A stretch of DNA of 38,139 nucleotides from Dysgonamonadaceae bacterium. GTDB taxonomy: Bacteria > Bacteroidota > Bacteroidia > Bacteroidales > Dysgonomonadaceae. Where the stretch lies: the NCBI GenBank assembly GCA_029975415.1, contig JARKPE010000062.1, positions 1 through 38,139 on the forward strand, in the 5' to 3' direction. The notes beneath the pieces were generated by a model. It had not been told where the DNA came from. It worked only from the letters and a program-made list of their open reading frames with translations, and searched no databases. Both the position numbers and the translations under genes were made by a program. This document shows positions 1-8,378 of the stretch, in pieces. Each line of letters opens with the position of its first letter. Positions within the stretch are counted from its first letter, which is position 1.

Positions 1-109
1 CGAAAATTTTCACCTTTCCGAGCATGATTCCAATGGAAATTACCAAAGCAAAAACAAGTATGGAATGGGCTATACCGGTTCCTGCAAATAAATCTATCAA
101 CCATTGCAT
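1..109 (-). CDS. N-terminus of a putative AspT/YidE-type transporter (partial)
   Basis: The reading frame opens with ATG at 107-109 and runs off the left edge of the window, so only 36 residues are visible. They begin [10 protein letters not shown], continue into a hydrophobic helix ([16 protein letters not shown]) and then a short basic stretch (KVK). This resembles the first transmembrane segment of the YidE/YbjL/AspT-like putative transporters common in Bacteroidales. A good promoter lies upstream at 194-225. The family assignment rests on a very short segment; that it is a membrane protein start is more secure than which one. Confidence 0.55.
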   Translation of the reverse strand, partial: MQWLIDLFAGTGIAHSILVFALVISIGIMLGKVKIF

Positions 110-193
110 AATTTATAAAATAAGATTTTTTCGTTAATCAGTATGGTGGCAAACCTAAAACAAATACTGCCAGCACTCGATATATTTACACCA

Positions 194-225
194 CAAAAGT
201 AAGAGTTATATTGCTATTAAGCAAA
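194..225 (-). promoter_or_regulatory. Bacteroidetes-type promoter of the partial transporter gene
   Basis: Read on the minus strand, TTTG (222-225) is followed after 20 bases by TACTTTTG (194-201). This matches the Bacteroidetes housekeeping pattern (TTTG near -33, TAnnTTTG near -7). Transcription would start around 187, giving a leader of about 78 bases before the ATG at 109. The rest of the gap between this gene and prmA is A/T-rich and shows no gene. Confidence 0.55.
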
Positions 226-255
226 AAAAAGTAAAATAATTAAGGAAAAATTTCT

Positions 256-1092
256 TTATTTTACGCACACAACCGATGCCCAGCGATTGTCTTCGAAAAA
301 ATTAGAAAAATGCAGACCACATTCTTCGCAGCAGCTGCGAATAACAGGAATATCGTCGATATAAAATCCGCTCATGATAATTACACCCCCATCGTTTAAG
401 ACACTCGAATAAATCGGAATATCGTGTAGAAGAATATTTCGATTGATGTTGGCAAAAATTACGTCGAACGTTTCTTTGCCCAATAGTTCGGCTCCTCCGA
501 GTTCAACTCTGATGTTGGGCACATTGTTGAGCTTGACATTTTCCAAAGCATTGTTAAAAGCCCACTCGTCGATATCGATAGCTACAACCGGATTGGCATT
601 ACGATAGGCGGCAAGAATTGCCAAAACGGCGGTACCACATCCCATGTCGAGCACCGACTTATTCTCAAGATTCATATCGAGAATCTGCCTCAGAATGAGA
701 CCGGTGGTTTGATGATGACCTGTACCGAATGCCATTTTCGGATCGATGAAGATGCGATATTCATATATTCCTTCAGGCCGGTGAAACGAGCTTTGTATCA
801 GACAACGGTTGTCGATTACGATTGGTTCAAAATAGTTTTTCTCCCATTCTTCGTTCCAATCCCTATCTTCCATTTCGGTTACCGAATATTCGAGTTCTGC
901 ATCCAAATCGAAATTCGAAATAACATTTTTCAGTTGGTCTTTGCTGAAAAGCGATATAGGAACATACGCCTCGAGGCCGTTTTCCGCAGGGACAAAACTA
1001 TCGTATCCGATTTCTGACAACCTATAAGCCAGAACATCTTTCACTGTGTCGTTATCCGGAGTACAACGAATAAAAACTTGCACGTATTTCAT
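256..1092 (-). CDS. prmA: Ribosomal protein L11 methyltransferase PrmA
   Basis: A 278-residue cytosolic SAM-dependent enzyme that methylates lysines and the N-terminus of ribosomal protein L11. After an N-terminal substrate-recognition domain (about 1-95) comes FGTGHH at 122-127, the hallmark of the PrmA family. The SAM-binding loop LDMGCGTAVLA is at 148-158, an acidic AIDID at 171-175 should contact the ribose, and NINRN at 215-219 corresponds to the catalytic NxxPN-like motif IV. Length is normal for the Bacteroidetes form. The start ATG sits 21 bases after a -7 box and the next gene upstream is divergent, so the gene is probably transcribed alone. No clear terminator hairpin was seen after its stop. 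Confidence 0.93.
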   Translation of the reverse strand: MKYVQVFIRCTPDNDTVKDVLAYRLSEIGYDSFVPAENGLEAYVPISLFSKDQLKNVISNFDLDAELEYSVTEMEDRDWNEEWEKNYFEPIVIDNRCLIQSSFHRPEGIYEYRIFIDPKMAFGTGHHQTTGLILRQILDMNLENKSVLDMGCGTAVLAILAAYRNANPVVAIDIDEWAFNNALENVKLNNVPNIRVELGGAELLGKETFDVIFANINRNILLHDIPIYSSVLNDGGVIIMSGFYIDDIPVIRSCCEECGLHFSNFFEDNRWASVVCVK

Positions 1093-1112
1093 ACTGTTGA
1101 TGATTTTGTTGG

Positions 1113-1120
1113 CAAAAATA
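1113..1120 (-). promoter_or_regulatory. Candidate -7 box for prmA
   Basis: On the minus strand this reads TATTTTTG, matching TAnnTTTG, 20 bases before the prmA start codon. No convincing TTTG box is present at the usual distance upstream, so support comes from the -7 element only. Confidence 0.4.
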
Positions 1121-1264
1121 CAAAATTCCGAGATAGATTTGTAAAAAGTTATTTAGGACAGAGATTCATCTGTTTAGATTTGTTAGAAAAATGTTTTGTT
1201 TTAGGTTCATACGGGCGAAAATATTTTTTTTATTCCTATTTTTATCGGCACAAAAACAAAAAAA

Positions 1265-2371
1265 ATGAAGAAATCGACGATTGTATTCCTTTTATTTTCC
1301 TTTATGTTGAATTCGGCTTTTGCGCAAAAAAGTGAGCATAAACTCATCGAAGAAGGCATCGAACTTCACGACAAGGGACAGTATCAAGAAGCTATCGAAA
1401 AGTATAGAGAGGTACTCAAAATTAATCCAAAATCAACTATTGCCACTTACGAAATGGCCTTGTCGTTCCTCGAACTGAAAAACTATAAAGATGCTTCCAA
1501 ATATAGCAGTATGGTTATCAATTCAAACGATAAGTCGCTTTTGGTAGGAGCTTACTGTGTGAAAAGTGAGGCCTTAGCCGAGATGGGAGAAGTGGATAAA
1601 GCCATAGATTGGCTTAAAGAGGGTTTAGAAAAAAACGGAGACAATTATTTGCTACATTTCAATTTGGCTATCAACTACTATAAAAAAAATGATCTCGAAA
1701 ATGCCCTTACGCATGTCAAAAAATCTATCGATTACAACAAAAGCGCCAGCGGGCCATTTCTATTATATGCCTATGCCCTCAAAGATAGCGGATTGTGGGT
1801 GCAAAGCATCCTCGCCACGCAAATGTTTTTACTACTCGAACCGGATAGTCAGCGATCAAAAAATGCCTTTCAGGAATTGCTTCAAACAATGCTTATAACA
1901 TCCACAACCGACACACCCGTCGAACGTTCCTTTATCCAGCAACAACTCTATCGGAATAAATCCCAAAACATTTCCGCCGGCAACATCCCGCCACTCTCAA
2001 TTGAAGATGGGTTAAATAGAAATTTGGTTTACCATGCCATCACATCAACTATTGATTCTTTGAATAAAATATCGTCTGAACCCGATATTTTTATAACATT
2101 CGCCGAAGTAAACAAGTCCATTCTGAACATATTGGATCAAGAGAGCCGAAGAATTACCGAGCAAAATGTCTTTTGGAATTTTTATGTCCCTTTTTTTGCC
2201 GAAATACTTAAATCGGATTATTACCTTACCTTTTGTCGCTATATAAGTGTCTCTCATATACCCGAATCCCTCGAGTGGTGGAACAACAATAAACCGGAAG
2301 CCGAAAAATTCAAACAATGGTTCGAAGAAGGTGATGCTCCGCAAAAAAAAAGAGCCATAAAACAAAAATGA
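1265..2371 (+). CDS. Secreted tetratricopeptide-repeat protein
   Basis: A 368-residue protein with a Sec signal peptide (basic MKK, hydrophobic core to about residue 19, AFAQ cleavage site), hence periplasmic or envelope located. Residues about 25-190 form at least four TPR units; clear examples are HDKGQYQEAIEKYREVLKIN, a unit around YKDASKYSSMVINS, and FNLAINYYKKNDLENALTHV. TPRs are protein-binding scaffolds. The C-terminal half is helical and not recognised. It lies 29 bases upstream of an ECF sigma-factor gene in the same direction, so a link to that regulon is possible but not shown. The -7-like TATTTTTA at 1237-1244 is only a weak promoter candidate. Confidence 0.85.
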   Translation: MKKSTIVFLLFSFMLNSAFAQKSEHKLIEEGIELHDKGQYQEAIEKYREVLKINPKSTIATYEMALSFLELKNYKDASKYSSMVINSNDKSLLVGAYCVKSEALAEMGEVDKAIDWLKEGLEKNGDNYLLHFNLAINYYKKNDLENALTHVKKSIDYNKSASGPFLLYAYALKDSGLWVQSILATQMFLLLEPDSQRSKNAFQELLQTMLITSTTDTPVERSFIQQQLYRNKSQNISAGNIPPLSIEDGLNRNLVYHAITSTIDSLNKISSEPDIFITFAEVNKSILNILDQESRRITEQNVFWNFYVPFFAEILKSDYYLTFCRYISVSHIPESLEWWNNNKPEAEKFKQWFEEGDAPQKKRAIKQK

Positions 2372-2373
2372 AT

Positions 2374-2381
2374 TATCTTTG
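2374..2381 (+). promoter_or_regulatory. Candidate -7 box for the ECF sigma gene
   Basis: TATCTTTG fits TAnnTTTG exactly and overlaps the last bases of the TPR gene, 19 bases before the sigma factor start. It would let the sigma gene be transcribed separately from the TPR gene. No good -33 box is visible. Confidence 0.4.
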
Positions 2382-2400
2382 CAGGTAATTGCAATCAAAG

Positions 2401-2958
2401 ATGGGGAAAAAACTATATTCCGACGAAGAATTACTCACCCTGCTACGCGAACCCGACACAATACGTGAAGGGTTTGCTAAACTCGTGTCCGAGTACAGCG
2501 AGCAACTATATTGGCAGATACGCAAAATGGTACTCTCGCACGACGATGCTAACGATATTCTTCAGGAAGTTTTCATAAAAGCATGGTCGAGTATCGACAA
2601 TTTCAGAGGCGAAGCCAAGTTGTCAACCTGGCTTTACCGAATAGCCATTAACGAAAGCATCACCTTCATCAACAAAATGCGCGCGCAAAACAATATATCG
2701 ATCGACGATGACGATTCATTTTTGATAAATCAACTCGAAGGCGACAAATATTTCGATGGAGATGAAGCACAAAAACTTTTGCAAAAAGCTATTCTCACTC
2801 TTCCCGAAAAGCAACGGCTCGTATTTCAGATGAAATATTTCGACGAAATGAAATACGAAGAGATGTCCGAAATTCTGGGGACATCGGTTGGAGCACTCAA
2901 AGCATCCTATCATCATGCCGTTAAAAAAATAGAAAACTTTTTCGATCAAACGGATTAA
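2401..2958 (+). CDS. ECF-type RNA polymerase sigma factor
   Basis: A 185-residue sigma-70 family protein of the extracytoplasmic-function group, which redirects RNA polymerase to stress or envelope promoters. Region 2 spans about 24-90 and includes the core-binding DDANDILQEVFIKAW followed by STWLYRIAINES, which recognises the -10 element. Region 4 spans about 125-180, with LPEKQRLVFQMKYFDEMKYE and a helix-turn-helix around EEMSEILGTSVGALKASYHH. I chose ATG 2401 (MGKKLYSDEELL) over an in-frame TTG at 2389. The next two genes encode a one-helix membrane protein and a secreted Spy-like protein, the usual setting for a sigma/anti-sigma/envelope-sensor unit. Confidence 0.9.
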   Translation: MGKKLYSDEELLTLLREPDTIREGFAKLVSEYSEQLYWQIRKMVLSHDDANDILQEVFIKAWSSIDNFRGEAKLSTWLYRIAINESITFINKMRAQNNISIDDDDSFLINQLEGDKYFDGDEAQKLLQKAILTLPEKQRLVFQMKYFDEMKYEEMSEILGTSVGALKASYHHAVKKIENFFDQTD

Positions 2959-3011
2959 ACCATTCACCCCAAAAGCAGTCTATCCATAAGGGTCTAGGAA
3001 AAGTAGAAGGA

Positions 3012-3425
3012 ATGAAGACAAACATCAAAAAATTAGAAGAAATTAGGAAAGAAAATCCTTTTAAAGTGCCGGAGAATTATTTCGAACACTTCAATCGAGA
3101 AATAATGAATTGCTTGCCCGAAAAGGATTTTGTTGCTCCGCGAACAGTTTCGCTTTGGGACAAGGTTAAACCGTGGGTTTATATGGCAGCCATGTTTTTA
3201 GGACTCTATTTCACGATCCAATTTCTCACTACGAAAACGGGAACACAACAAAACCCTGCAGCTGCTCTACAGCAACCACTCATTGCACCACAAGCCGGCC
3301 AATACTGGTCGAATGCGAGCGTTACTGAAGACGAATTTTACCAATACCTCGAAGATCAACTTGTGGAAGATAAATATTACGATTACATCTACGAGGAGAT
3401 GTACATAGCTACAGATATGTTATAA
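3012..3425 (+). CDS. Small single-pass membrane protein, candidate anti-sigma factor
   Basis: A 137-residue protein with a charged N-terminal cytoplasmic part containing NPFKVPENYFEHFNREI, a motif seen in Bacteroidales proteins encoded next to ECF sigma genes. One transmembrane helix follows (about residues 55-72, YMAAMFLGLYFTIQFL), then an extracytoplasmic tail rich in Gln/Pro/Ala and ending in acidic and Tyr residues. The N-in, single-helix layout and the position 53 bases after the sigma gene suggest it holds the sigma factor at the membrane. No classical zinc anti-sigma motif (HxxxCxxC) is present, so the role is inferred from context only. Confidence 0.6.
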   Translation: MKTNIKKLEEIRKENPFKVPENYFEHFNREIMNCLPEKDFVAPRTVSLWDKVKPWVYMAAMFLGLYFTIQFLTTKTGTQQNPAAALQQPLIAPQAGQYWSNASVTEDEFYQYLEDQLVEDKYYDYIYEEMYIATDML

Positions 3426-3451
3426 AACCTATAAAAACGATTTTCAGTGAT

Positions 3452-3919
3452 ATGAAAAAGACAATTATATTTTTACTTTCGGCTATCACCCTGAGTATTT
3501 TTCCGTTTTATCTTCGAGCTCAAGATCGAAAAATGAACGTTGAGGATTTCGAAAAAAGAAAGCAAGCTTATGTGAAGGAAAAAGCAGCACTTACTGACGA
3601 AGAAGCACAACGATATTTTCCATTGAATAGCGAACTAAATCAGAAAAAATTTGAGTTAAACCGTCAACATCGCCAAAAATTGGAGAAAGCACGTAAAAAC
3701 GACCAAAAAATCAGCGACGAAGAATATCGCCAAATCATCGAAAACGATGTGGAGCTAAAAATGAAAGAAGCGGAGCTTGAAAAAGAATATTCGGATAAAT
3801 TCGACAAGGTACTCTCGCCCGAGAAACTTTTTAAAGCGCAACAAGCCGAAAAAACATTTATACAACAAGAAGTTGCCCGCTTTCGAGAACAGGAAAAATC
3901 GAAGGGAAAAAACAAATAA
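3452..3919 (+). CDS. Secreted Spy/CpxP-like coiled-coil protein
   Basis: A 155-residue protein with a signal peptide (MKKTIIFLLSAITLSIFPFY, cleavage probably after LRAQ near residue 24). The mature part is almost entirely charged helix with an LTDEEAQRYFPLNSELNQK segment and repeated Lys/Glu/Gln heptads, ending EQEKSKGKNK. This resembles periplasmic Spy/CpxP-like chaperone or heavy-metal-sensor proteins that commonly follow sigma/anti-sigma pairs in Bacteroidales. It starts 26 bases after the preceding gene, so probably shares its transcript. The stop codon is only 12 bases from the left end of the insertion sequence, whose terminal hairpin now probably ends this transcript. Confidence 0.7.
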   Translation: MKKTIIFLLSAITLSIFPFYLRAQDRKMNVEDFEKRKQAYVKEKAALTDEEAQRYFPLNSELNQKKFELNRQHRQKLEKARKNDQKISDEEYRQIIENDVELKMKEAELEKEYSDKFDKVLSPEKLFKAQQAEKTFIQQEVARFREQEKSKGKNK

Positions 3920-3931
3920 TCGCTCTAACAA

Positions 3932-3947
3932 GGGGCTGTCTCAAAAG
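3932..3947 (+). repeat. Left terminal inverted repeat of the IS
   Basis: GGGGCTGTCTCAAAAG pairs with the complement of 5751-5766 over the 11-base core TGTCTCAAAAG plus matches further out. Its first nine bases also form the left arm of a terminator-like hairpin. Confidence 0.85.
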
Positions 3948-3969
3948 TAGGGACAGCTCCATTTTTTAA
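3932..3969 (+). terminator. Intrinsic terminator within the IS left end
   Basis: GGGGCTGTC (3932-3940) pairs with GACAGCTCC (3952-3960) through one G-U pair, enclosing an 11-base loop, and is followed by ATTTTTTAA. On the plus strand this is a good Rho-independent terminator. It should end the sigma-factor transcript and shield the transposase from read-through. Confidence 0.65.
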
Positions 3970-4010
3970 TTGGAAAATATCATAAAAACAGGGAAAAGCA
4001 GGATAAAAGA

Positions 4011-4042
4011 TTTGTGTAATTGCATATTATTTAGTATCTTTA
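4011..4042 (+). promoter_or_regulatory. Promoter of the transposase gene
   Basis: TTTG (4011-4014) and TATCTTTA (4035-4042) are separated by 20 bases, close to the Bacteroidetes consensus (last base A instead of G). They lie after the left-end terminator and 25 bases before the transposase ATG. Confidence 0.5.
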
Positions 4043-4067
4043 TAGCTGTCAATCAATAACATGAATT

Positions 4068-5732
4068 ATGTCGAGAGCAGTATTTAAATCGAACGAACAA
4101 GGACAAGTTGTTTTGTTTCCTGCCAGTTTGGATGAAAAGGTACCGCAAGATTCTCCGGCTCGCCTTGTCAATCAAATAGTCGATAACCCGGATATAGCAG
4201 AAATCATTGACACCTACAAGGGAGGCGGAACCAGTGCCTATCATCCGCGAATGATGCTGAAAGTAGTTTTGTACAGTTATTTGAACAATATTTATTCGAG
4301 TCGAAAAATTGAGCAGGCACTTGCAGACCGGATTAGTTTCATGTGGCTTTCGGGTGGTCAACAGCCGGATCACAACACCATCAACCGTTTTCGTTCTTCC
4401 CATCTAAAGGAACATATTCACCGGATATTTACGCAAGTTGTCCTTATGCTCGTAGATATGGGATATCTGACATTGGATGTAATTTATGTGGACGGGACCA
4501 AGATAGAATCCCGAGCCAATCGTTATACTTTTGTGTGGAAGAAGACGGTAGAAAAGAACAAGGCAAAACCGGAAGAAAAAATCCGTAAGATTCTTGAACA
4601 GGTAGAAGAAGGGATTGCACAGGACAATCAAATGGAAGATCAGCCTACCCTGCCTATCAACAGTGAAGAATTACGCCGGAGGATAGAAGCCCTTAATCGG
4701 GAGAACCGTACAAAAGCGGAACAAAAAGCCATAAAGACACTCGAGGAAAAACATTTGCCGAAGCTCGAAGAATATGAAAATCATCTGTCTATATTGGGAG
4801 AGAGGAACAGTTATTCCAAGAGCGATCCGGATGCTACCTTCATGCGTATGAAAGAAGATCACATGAAGAACGGACAACTCAAGCCGGCATATAATGTTCA
4901 AATAGGAACCGAAAATCAATTTTTCACACACTGCGATTTCTTTTCCAATCGTAGCGATACGCTGACTTTTATTCCGTTTATGGAAGGATTTTGCAGCCGT
5001 TATGGTTTTTATCCCAATAAAGGAGTTGCCGATTCAGGCTACGGGAGCGAAGAAAATTACGAATTCATGGAGGAAAACCGGATTGAACCTTTTGTCAAGT
5101 ACAACTATTTTCACAAGGAAGAAAAGAAAGCATTCAAAAACAATGCTTTTCTTGCTCAAAATTTATATTACAACGAAAAGGAAGATTATTTCGTTTGTCC
5201 GATGGGACAGCACATGAAAAAAGTGGGAGTCACTACACGGAAAACGGAAAGCGGATATGTTTCAAAAATAAGTATTTACGAAGCCGAAAACTGTAATGGT
5301 TGCCCCTTGCGGTGTCTGTGTTACAAAGCCAAAGGGAATCGCAGGATCGAAGTAAATCATAACCTGAACAGACATAAACAGAAAGTCAGGGAATTGCTTA
5401 CCTCACCCGAGGGTCTTTTTCACCGGAGCCAACGACCAATAGAACCTGAATCGGTGTTCGGACAAACCAAATATGATAAAGCCTATAATCGATTCCGTCA
5501 TTTTGGACAGGAAAAAGTAGAAGCCGACTTTGCTCTCTTTGCCACAGCATTCAACATCGGAAAATTATGGCGTAAAATGAGCAAACGAAAAGGAAAAGAG
5601 CAGGAAAATCAACAAATCGACATAAAATTGCTGATAAATACCTTTATATTTATCGTTATGTTTCGCTCATTCCAAAAAATTAAAAACAGAATTACTTCAA
5701 ATCAAAATTTAGCCCTTGATTTGGCTGCTTGA
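4068..5732 (+). CDS. IS1182-family transposase
   Basis: A 554-residue DDE transposase. The N-terminal DUF772-like domain (about 1-125) contains YHPRMMLKVVLYSYLNNIYSSRKIE and QQPDHNTINRFRSSHL. The catalytic core has D142 (YVDGTKIESRANRY) and D322 (GVADSGYGSEENY), with the glutamate at 459 or 461 in the PIEPESVFGQTKYD segment. Charged coiled-coil sequence (about 160-245) separates the first two acidic residues. A Cys cluster (C377, C409, C412, C416, C418) between the second Asp and the Glu looks metal-binding, as in many family members. All expected motifs are present without frameshift, so the enzyme may be active. Confidence 0.93.
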   Translation: MSRAVFKSNEQGQVVLFPASLDEKVPQDSPARLVNQIVDNPDIAEIIDTYKGGGTSAYHPRMMLKVVLYSYLNNIYSSRKIEQALADRISFMWLSGGQQPDHNTINRFRSSHLKEHIHRIFTQVVLMLVDMGYLTLDVIYVDGTKIESRANRYTFVWKKTVEKNKAKPEEKIRKILEQVEEGIAQDNQMEDQPTLPINSEELRRRIEALNRENRTKAEQKAIKTLEEKHLPKLEEYENHLSILGERNSYSKSDPDATFMRMKEDHMKNGQLKPAYNVQIGTENQFFTHCDFFSNRSDTLTFIPFMEGFCSRYGFYPNKGVADSGYGSEENYEFMEENRIEPFVKYNYFHKEEKKAFKNNAFLAQNLYYNEKEDYFVCPMGQHMKKVGVTTRKTESGYVSKISIYEAENCNGCPLRCLCYKAKGNRRIEVNHNLNRHKQKVRELLTSPEGLFHRSQRPIEPESVFGQTKYDKAYNRFRHFGQEKVEADFALFATAFNIGKLWRKMSKRKGKEQENQQIDIKLLINTFIFIVMFRSFQKIKNRITSNQNLALDLAA

Positions 5733-5750
5733 TCTAAAAAAGAAAGTGCC

Positions 5751-5766
5751 CTTTTGAGACACCCTC
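5751..5766 (-). repeat. Right terminal inverted repeat of the IS
   Basis: Read on the minus strand it is GAGGGTGTCTCAAAAG, matching the left end in the core TGTCTCAAAAG and in some outer bases. It sits 18 bases after the transposase stop. Unlike the left end, the adjoining inner sequence does not form a terminator hairpin. Confidence 0.85.
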
Positions 5767-5820
5767 TTTCTCTTTTTAAGAAAAACACTTCCGAAAATCA
5801 AAAAACAACGATTATTCTTG

Positions 5821-5828
5821 TAAATTTG
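5821..5828 (+). promoter_or_regulatory. Candidate -7 box for the YfhO-like gene
   Basis: TAAATTTG matches TAnnTTTG exactly, 29 bases before the ATG at 5858 and 54 bases to the right of the IS, so the promoter core was not removed by the insertion. No clear -33 box. Confidence 0.4.
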
Positions 5829-5857
5829 TGTCTTCAACCATGTAAAGTCTTTGCACG

Positions 5858-8368
5858 ATGAGTAAAAATGACACTTTCAAAAAAATGCTTCCCGACTTGA
5901 TCGCGATCATAGCATTCGTAATCCTTTCTTTCGCATATTTTGCACCCGCTATTCTTGACGGACGGGTTATTGTGCAGCATGATTCACTGGCTGCCATCGG
6001 TCAAGGACAGGAACAGCGCGATTATATGGAACGTCACAACGGTGAGCGAACGCGCTGGATCAACTCCATGTTCAGCGGAATGCCTACTTACCAAATGTCG
6101 CCAACCTATAATTCGACCAAGCCTCAGGATTTTGCAAAAAAAGTATATTCTCTTTTTCTGCCCAATTACATGTATCTGCTTTTCATCATGTTGATCGGAT
6201 TTTACATTCTGATGCGTGCTTTCGACGCTTCGCCGTTAATTAGTGCTTTAGGCGCAATAGCATGGGCGTTATCTTCATATTTTCTCATCCTCATTGCAGC
6301 GGGACATATTTGGAAATTCATTACCTTAGCCTATATACCACCTACGATTGCGGGATTGGTATATGCCTATCGTAAAAAATATTTGCTCGGCGGATTGCTT
6401 ATTATGATTTTCGTCGCTTTTCAGATTTCGGCCAATCACATTCAAATGAGTTATTACTTTTTGTTTGTAATGCTGTTTTTTGTAATAGCCTTTTTCGTGG
6501 AAGCGCTTCGCAAAAAAGAACTTCCCGATTTTCTAAAATCCACGGGAGTTGTTGTGATTGCAGGTTTGATCGGTGTATTGGCCAATGCTTCTAATTTGTA
6601 TCACACTTACGAATATTCAAAAGAAACCATCCGCGGCAAATCGGAACTGTCGCATCACGATGCCGATAACAAAACCAATAACGGCCTGGAGCGCGACTAC
6701 ATTACTGCCTGGAGCTATGGAATAGGCGAAACATGGACGCTGCTTGTACCTAATGCCAAAGGAGGAGCATCAGTGCCTCTATCGGAGAATGAGACGGCCA
6801 TGCAAAAAGCCCGTCCTGAATACGTACAGCTCTACCGGCAAATCGGCCAATACTGGGGAGATCAACCCGGAACATCTGGCCCGGTATATGTTGGAGCGTT
6901 TATTTTAATGCTCTTCATTTTGGGATTATTTATTGTAAAAGGGCCTGTTAAATGGGCATTGCTGGCGGGAACAGTTTTTTCGATTTTACTTTCGTGGGGA
7001 AAAAATTTTATGGGACTTACCGATTTCTTCATCGATTTTGTCCCGATGTACAATAAGTTTCGAACTGTGTCATCCATTCTCGTAATTGCCGAATTCTGCA
7101 TTCCGTTGCTAGCTGCCCTCACGCTCAAAGAATTGATTCAGCATCCAGAAAAACTGACGAAAAACATGAAATATCTGTATATCAGTTTAGGGTTGACCGG
7201 GGGAATCGCTTTTCTGTTTGCCATAGCACCCAAGATGTTTTTCCCTTCGTTCATTTCAGCATATGAAATGCAACAATTGCAATCACTTCCGGCAGAACAT
7301 GTTCGTGCGGTCATCGACAATCTCACCGAGATGCGTGTTGCCATGTTTACCGCTGATGCATGGCGAAGCGTGATCATCATTGTCATTGGAACAATTTTAT
7401 TGTGGGCACTCATCAATAAAAAACTAAAACCCGAAATAGCAGTATCCGGAATTCTGGTACTAAGCCTAATCGATTTATGGTCGGTGGACAAACGTTATCT
7501 CAACGACAGCGATTTCACACAACCGACTATCGTAAGCCAAACTTTCACCAAGACGCCCACCGATCAACTCATCCTGCAAGACACAACAAAATATTATCGA
7601 GTACTAAACATGGCTGTCAGCACATTCAATGATGGCGTTACGCCCTATTGGCATAAATGCATCGGAGGATATCATCCGGCTAAACTTCGCCGTTATCAAG
7701 ATTTAATCGATGTCTATCTGACAAAGGAGATGATGTCCCTCCAAAACGACATTATTAAGACGCAAGGCAAAATGGATTCGGTTAATGCAGAAGGATTTAA
7801 GGTGTTGAACATGTTGAATACGAAATGGATTATCATGCCGGCGCAGGGAGGAAGTACACTCCCGGTAGCAAATCCTTACAATCAGGGTAATGCGTGGTTT
7901 GTAAACGATATTCGTTTTGTAAATACACCTGACGAAGAGATTGAGGCTCTGGGCAAAATAAATTTACGCACGCAAGCCGTAGCAGACAAGCAATTCGAGC
8001 CACTACTGAAAGGATTTAATGTTACTCCGAAAGATTCGGCATCAAGCATCGCTCTTTCCTCTTATGATTCGAATATACTCACTTACAATGTAGATGCAAA
8101 GAAAAACGAACTGGCCGTATTTTCCGAAATATATTATCCACAAGGTTGGCAAATAAACATTGATGGAAAACCGGCGAAAATGTTACGTGCTAATTATACT
8201 TTACGCGCACTCCCCATTCCGCAAGGAAAACACACAGTGATTTTTGAATTTGCGCCAAAGAGCATTAAGGTTACCGACACGATTGCTTACATTGCGCTAC
8301 TCATCATGTTATTGACTGCAGGATGGATCGTTTGGAAAGAAATAAAAGGGATAAAAGCCAAGAACTAA
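5858..8368 (+). CDS. YfhO-family multispanning membrane protein
   Basis: An 836-residue polytopic inner-membrane protein. The first helix (about 11-31) leads into a large extracytoplasmic loop with HDSLAAIGQGQEQRDYMERH and TRWINSMFSGMPTYQMSP, typical of Bacteroidetes YfhO-like proteins. About a dozen hydrophobic segments follow to about residue 560, then a soluble domain (about 570-800) and a last helix before the C-terminal KEIKGIKAKN. YfhO proteins have a GT-C glycosyltransferase-like architecture and are thought to act in cell-surface glycan or teichoic-acid modification; the substrate here is unknown. It is convergent with the nuclease gene, with only 10 bases between the two stop codons. 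Confidence 0.85.
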   Translation: MSKNDTFKKMLPDLIAIIAFVILSFAYFAPAILDGRVIVQHDSLAAIGQGQEQRDYMERHNGERTRWINSMFSGMPTYQMSPTYNSTKPQDFAKKVYSLFLPNYMYLLFIMLIGFYILMRAFDASPLISALGAIAWALSSYFLILIAAGHIWKFITLAYIPPTIAGLVYAYRKKYLLGGLLIMIFVAFQISANHIQMSYYFLFVMLFFVIAFFVEALRKKELPDFLKSTGVVVIAGLIGVLANASNLYHTYEYSKETIRGKSELSHHDADNKTNNGLERDYITAWSYGIGETWTLLVPNAKGGASVPLSENETAMQKARPEYVQLYRQIGQYWGDQPGTSGPVYVGAFILMLFILGLFIVKGPVKWALLAGTVFSILLSWGKNFMGLTDFFIDFVPMYNKFRTVSSILVIAEFCIPLLAALTLKELIQHPEKLTKNMKYLYISLGLTGGIAFLFAIAPKMFFPSFISAYEMQQLQSLPAEHVRAVIDNLTEMRVAMFTADAWRSVIIIVIGTILLWALINKKLKPEIAVSGILVLSLIDLWSVDKRYLNDSDFTQPTIVSQTFTKTPTDQLILQDTTKYYRVLNMAVSTFNDGVTPYWHKCIGGYHPAKLRRYQDLIDVYLTKEMMSLQNDIIKTQGKMDSVNAEGFKVLNMLNTKWIIMPAQGGSTLPVANPYNQGNAWFVNDIRFVNTPDEEIEALGKINLRTQAVADKQFEPLLKGFNVTPKDSASSIALSSYDSNILTYNVDAKKNELAVFSEIYYPQGWQINIDGKPAKMLRANYTLRALPIPQGKHTVIFEFAPKSIKVTDTIAYIALLIMLLTAGWIVWKEIKGIKAKN

Positions 8369-8378
8369 AAGCTTTTAT
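8351..8378. terminator. Shared hairpin between convergent genes
   Basis: ATAAAAGC (8351-8358) and GCTTTTAT (8371-8378) form an 8-base stem with a 12-base loop that contains the YfhO-like stop codon. T-rich sequence follows on each strand. The stem is A/T-rich, so this is a weak bidirectional terminator candidate. Confidence 0.4.

Larger units (their letters stand above)
3932..5766 (+). mobile_element. IS1182-family insertion sequence, apparently intact
   Basis: About 1.8 kb bounded by imperfect inverted repeats of about 16 bases (3932-3947 and 5751-5766, sharing the 11-base core TGTCTCAAAAG) and holding a single complete transposase. No convincing target duplication was found in the flanks, in keeping with variable or absent duplications in this family. 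It lies between the Spy-like gene and the YfhO-like gene and breaks neither reading frame. A promoter for its transposase is present just inside the left end. Confidence 0.85.

Noticed and set aside
3920-5790. Target-site duplication around the IS
   Set aside because: The sequences flanking 3932 and 5766 share no convincing direct repeat; only chance 3-base matches were seen.
7138-7491. Long antisense reading frames within the YfhO-like gene, and likewise within gdhA, mrp, the AddB-like and CBM9/DUF5916 genes
   Set aside because: All are shadows of well-supported genes on the other strand, with no domain or start-site support.
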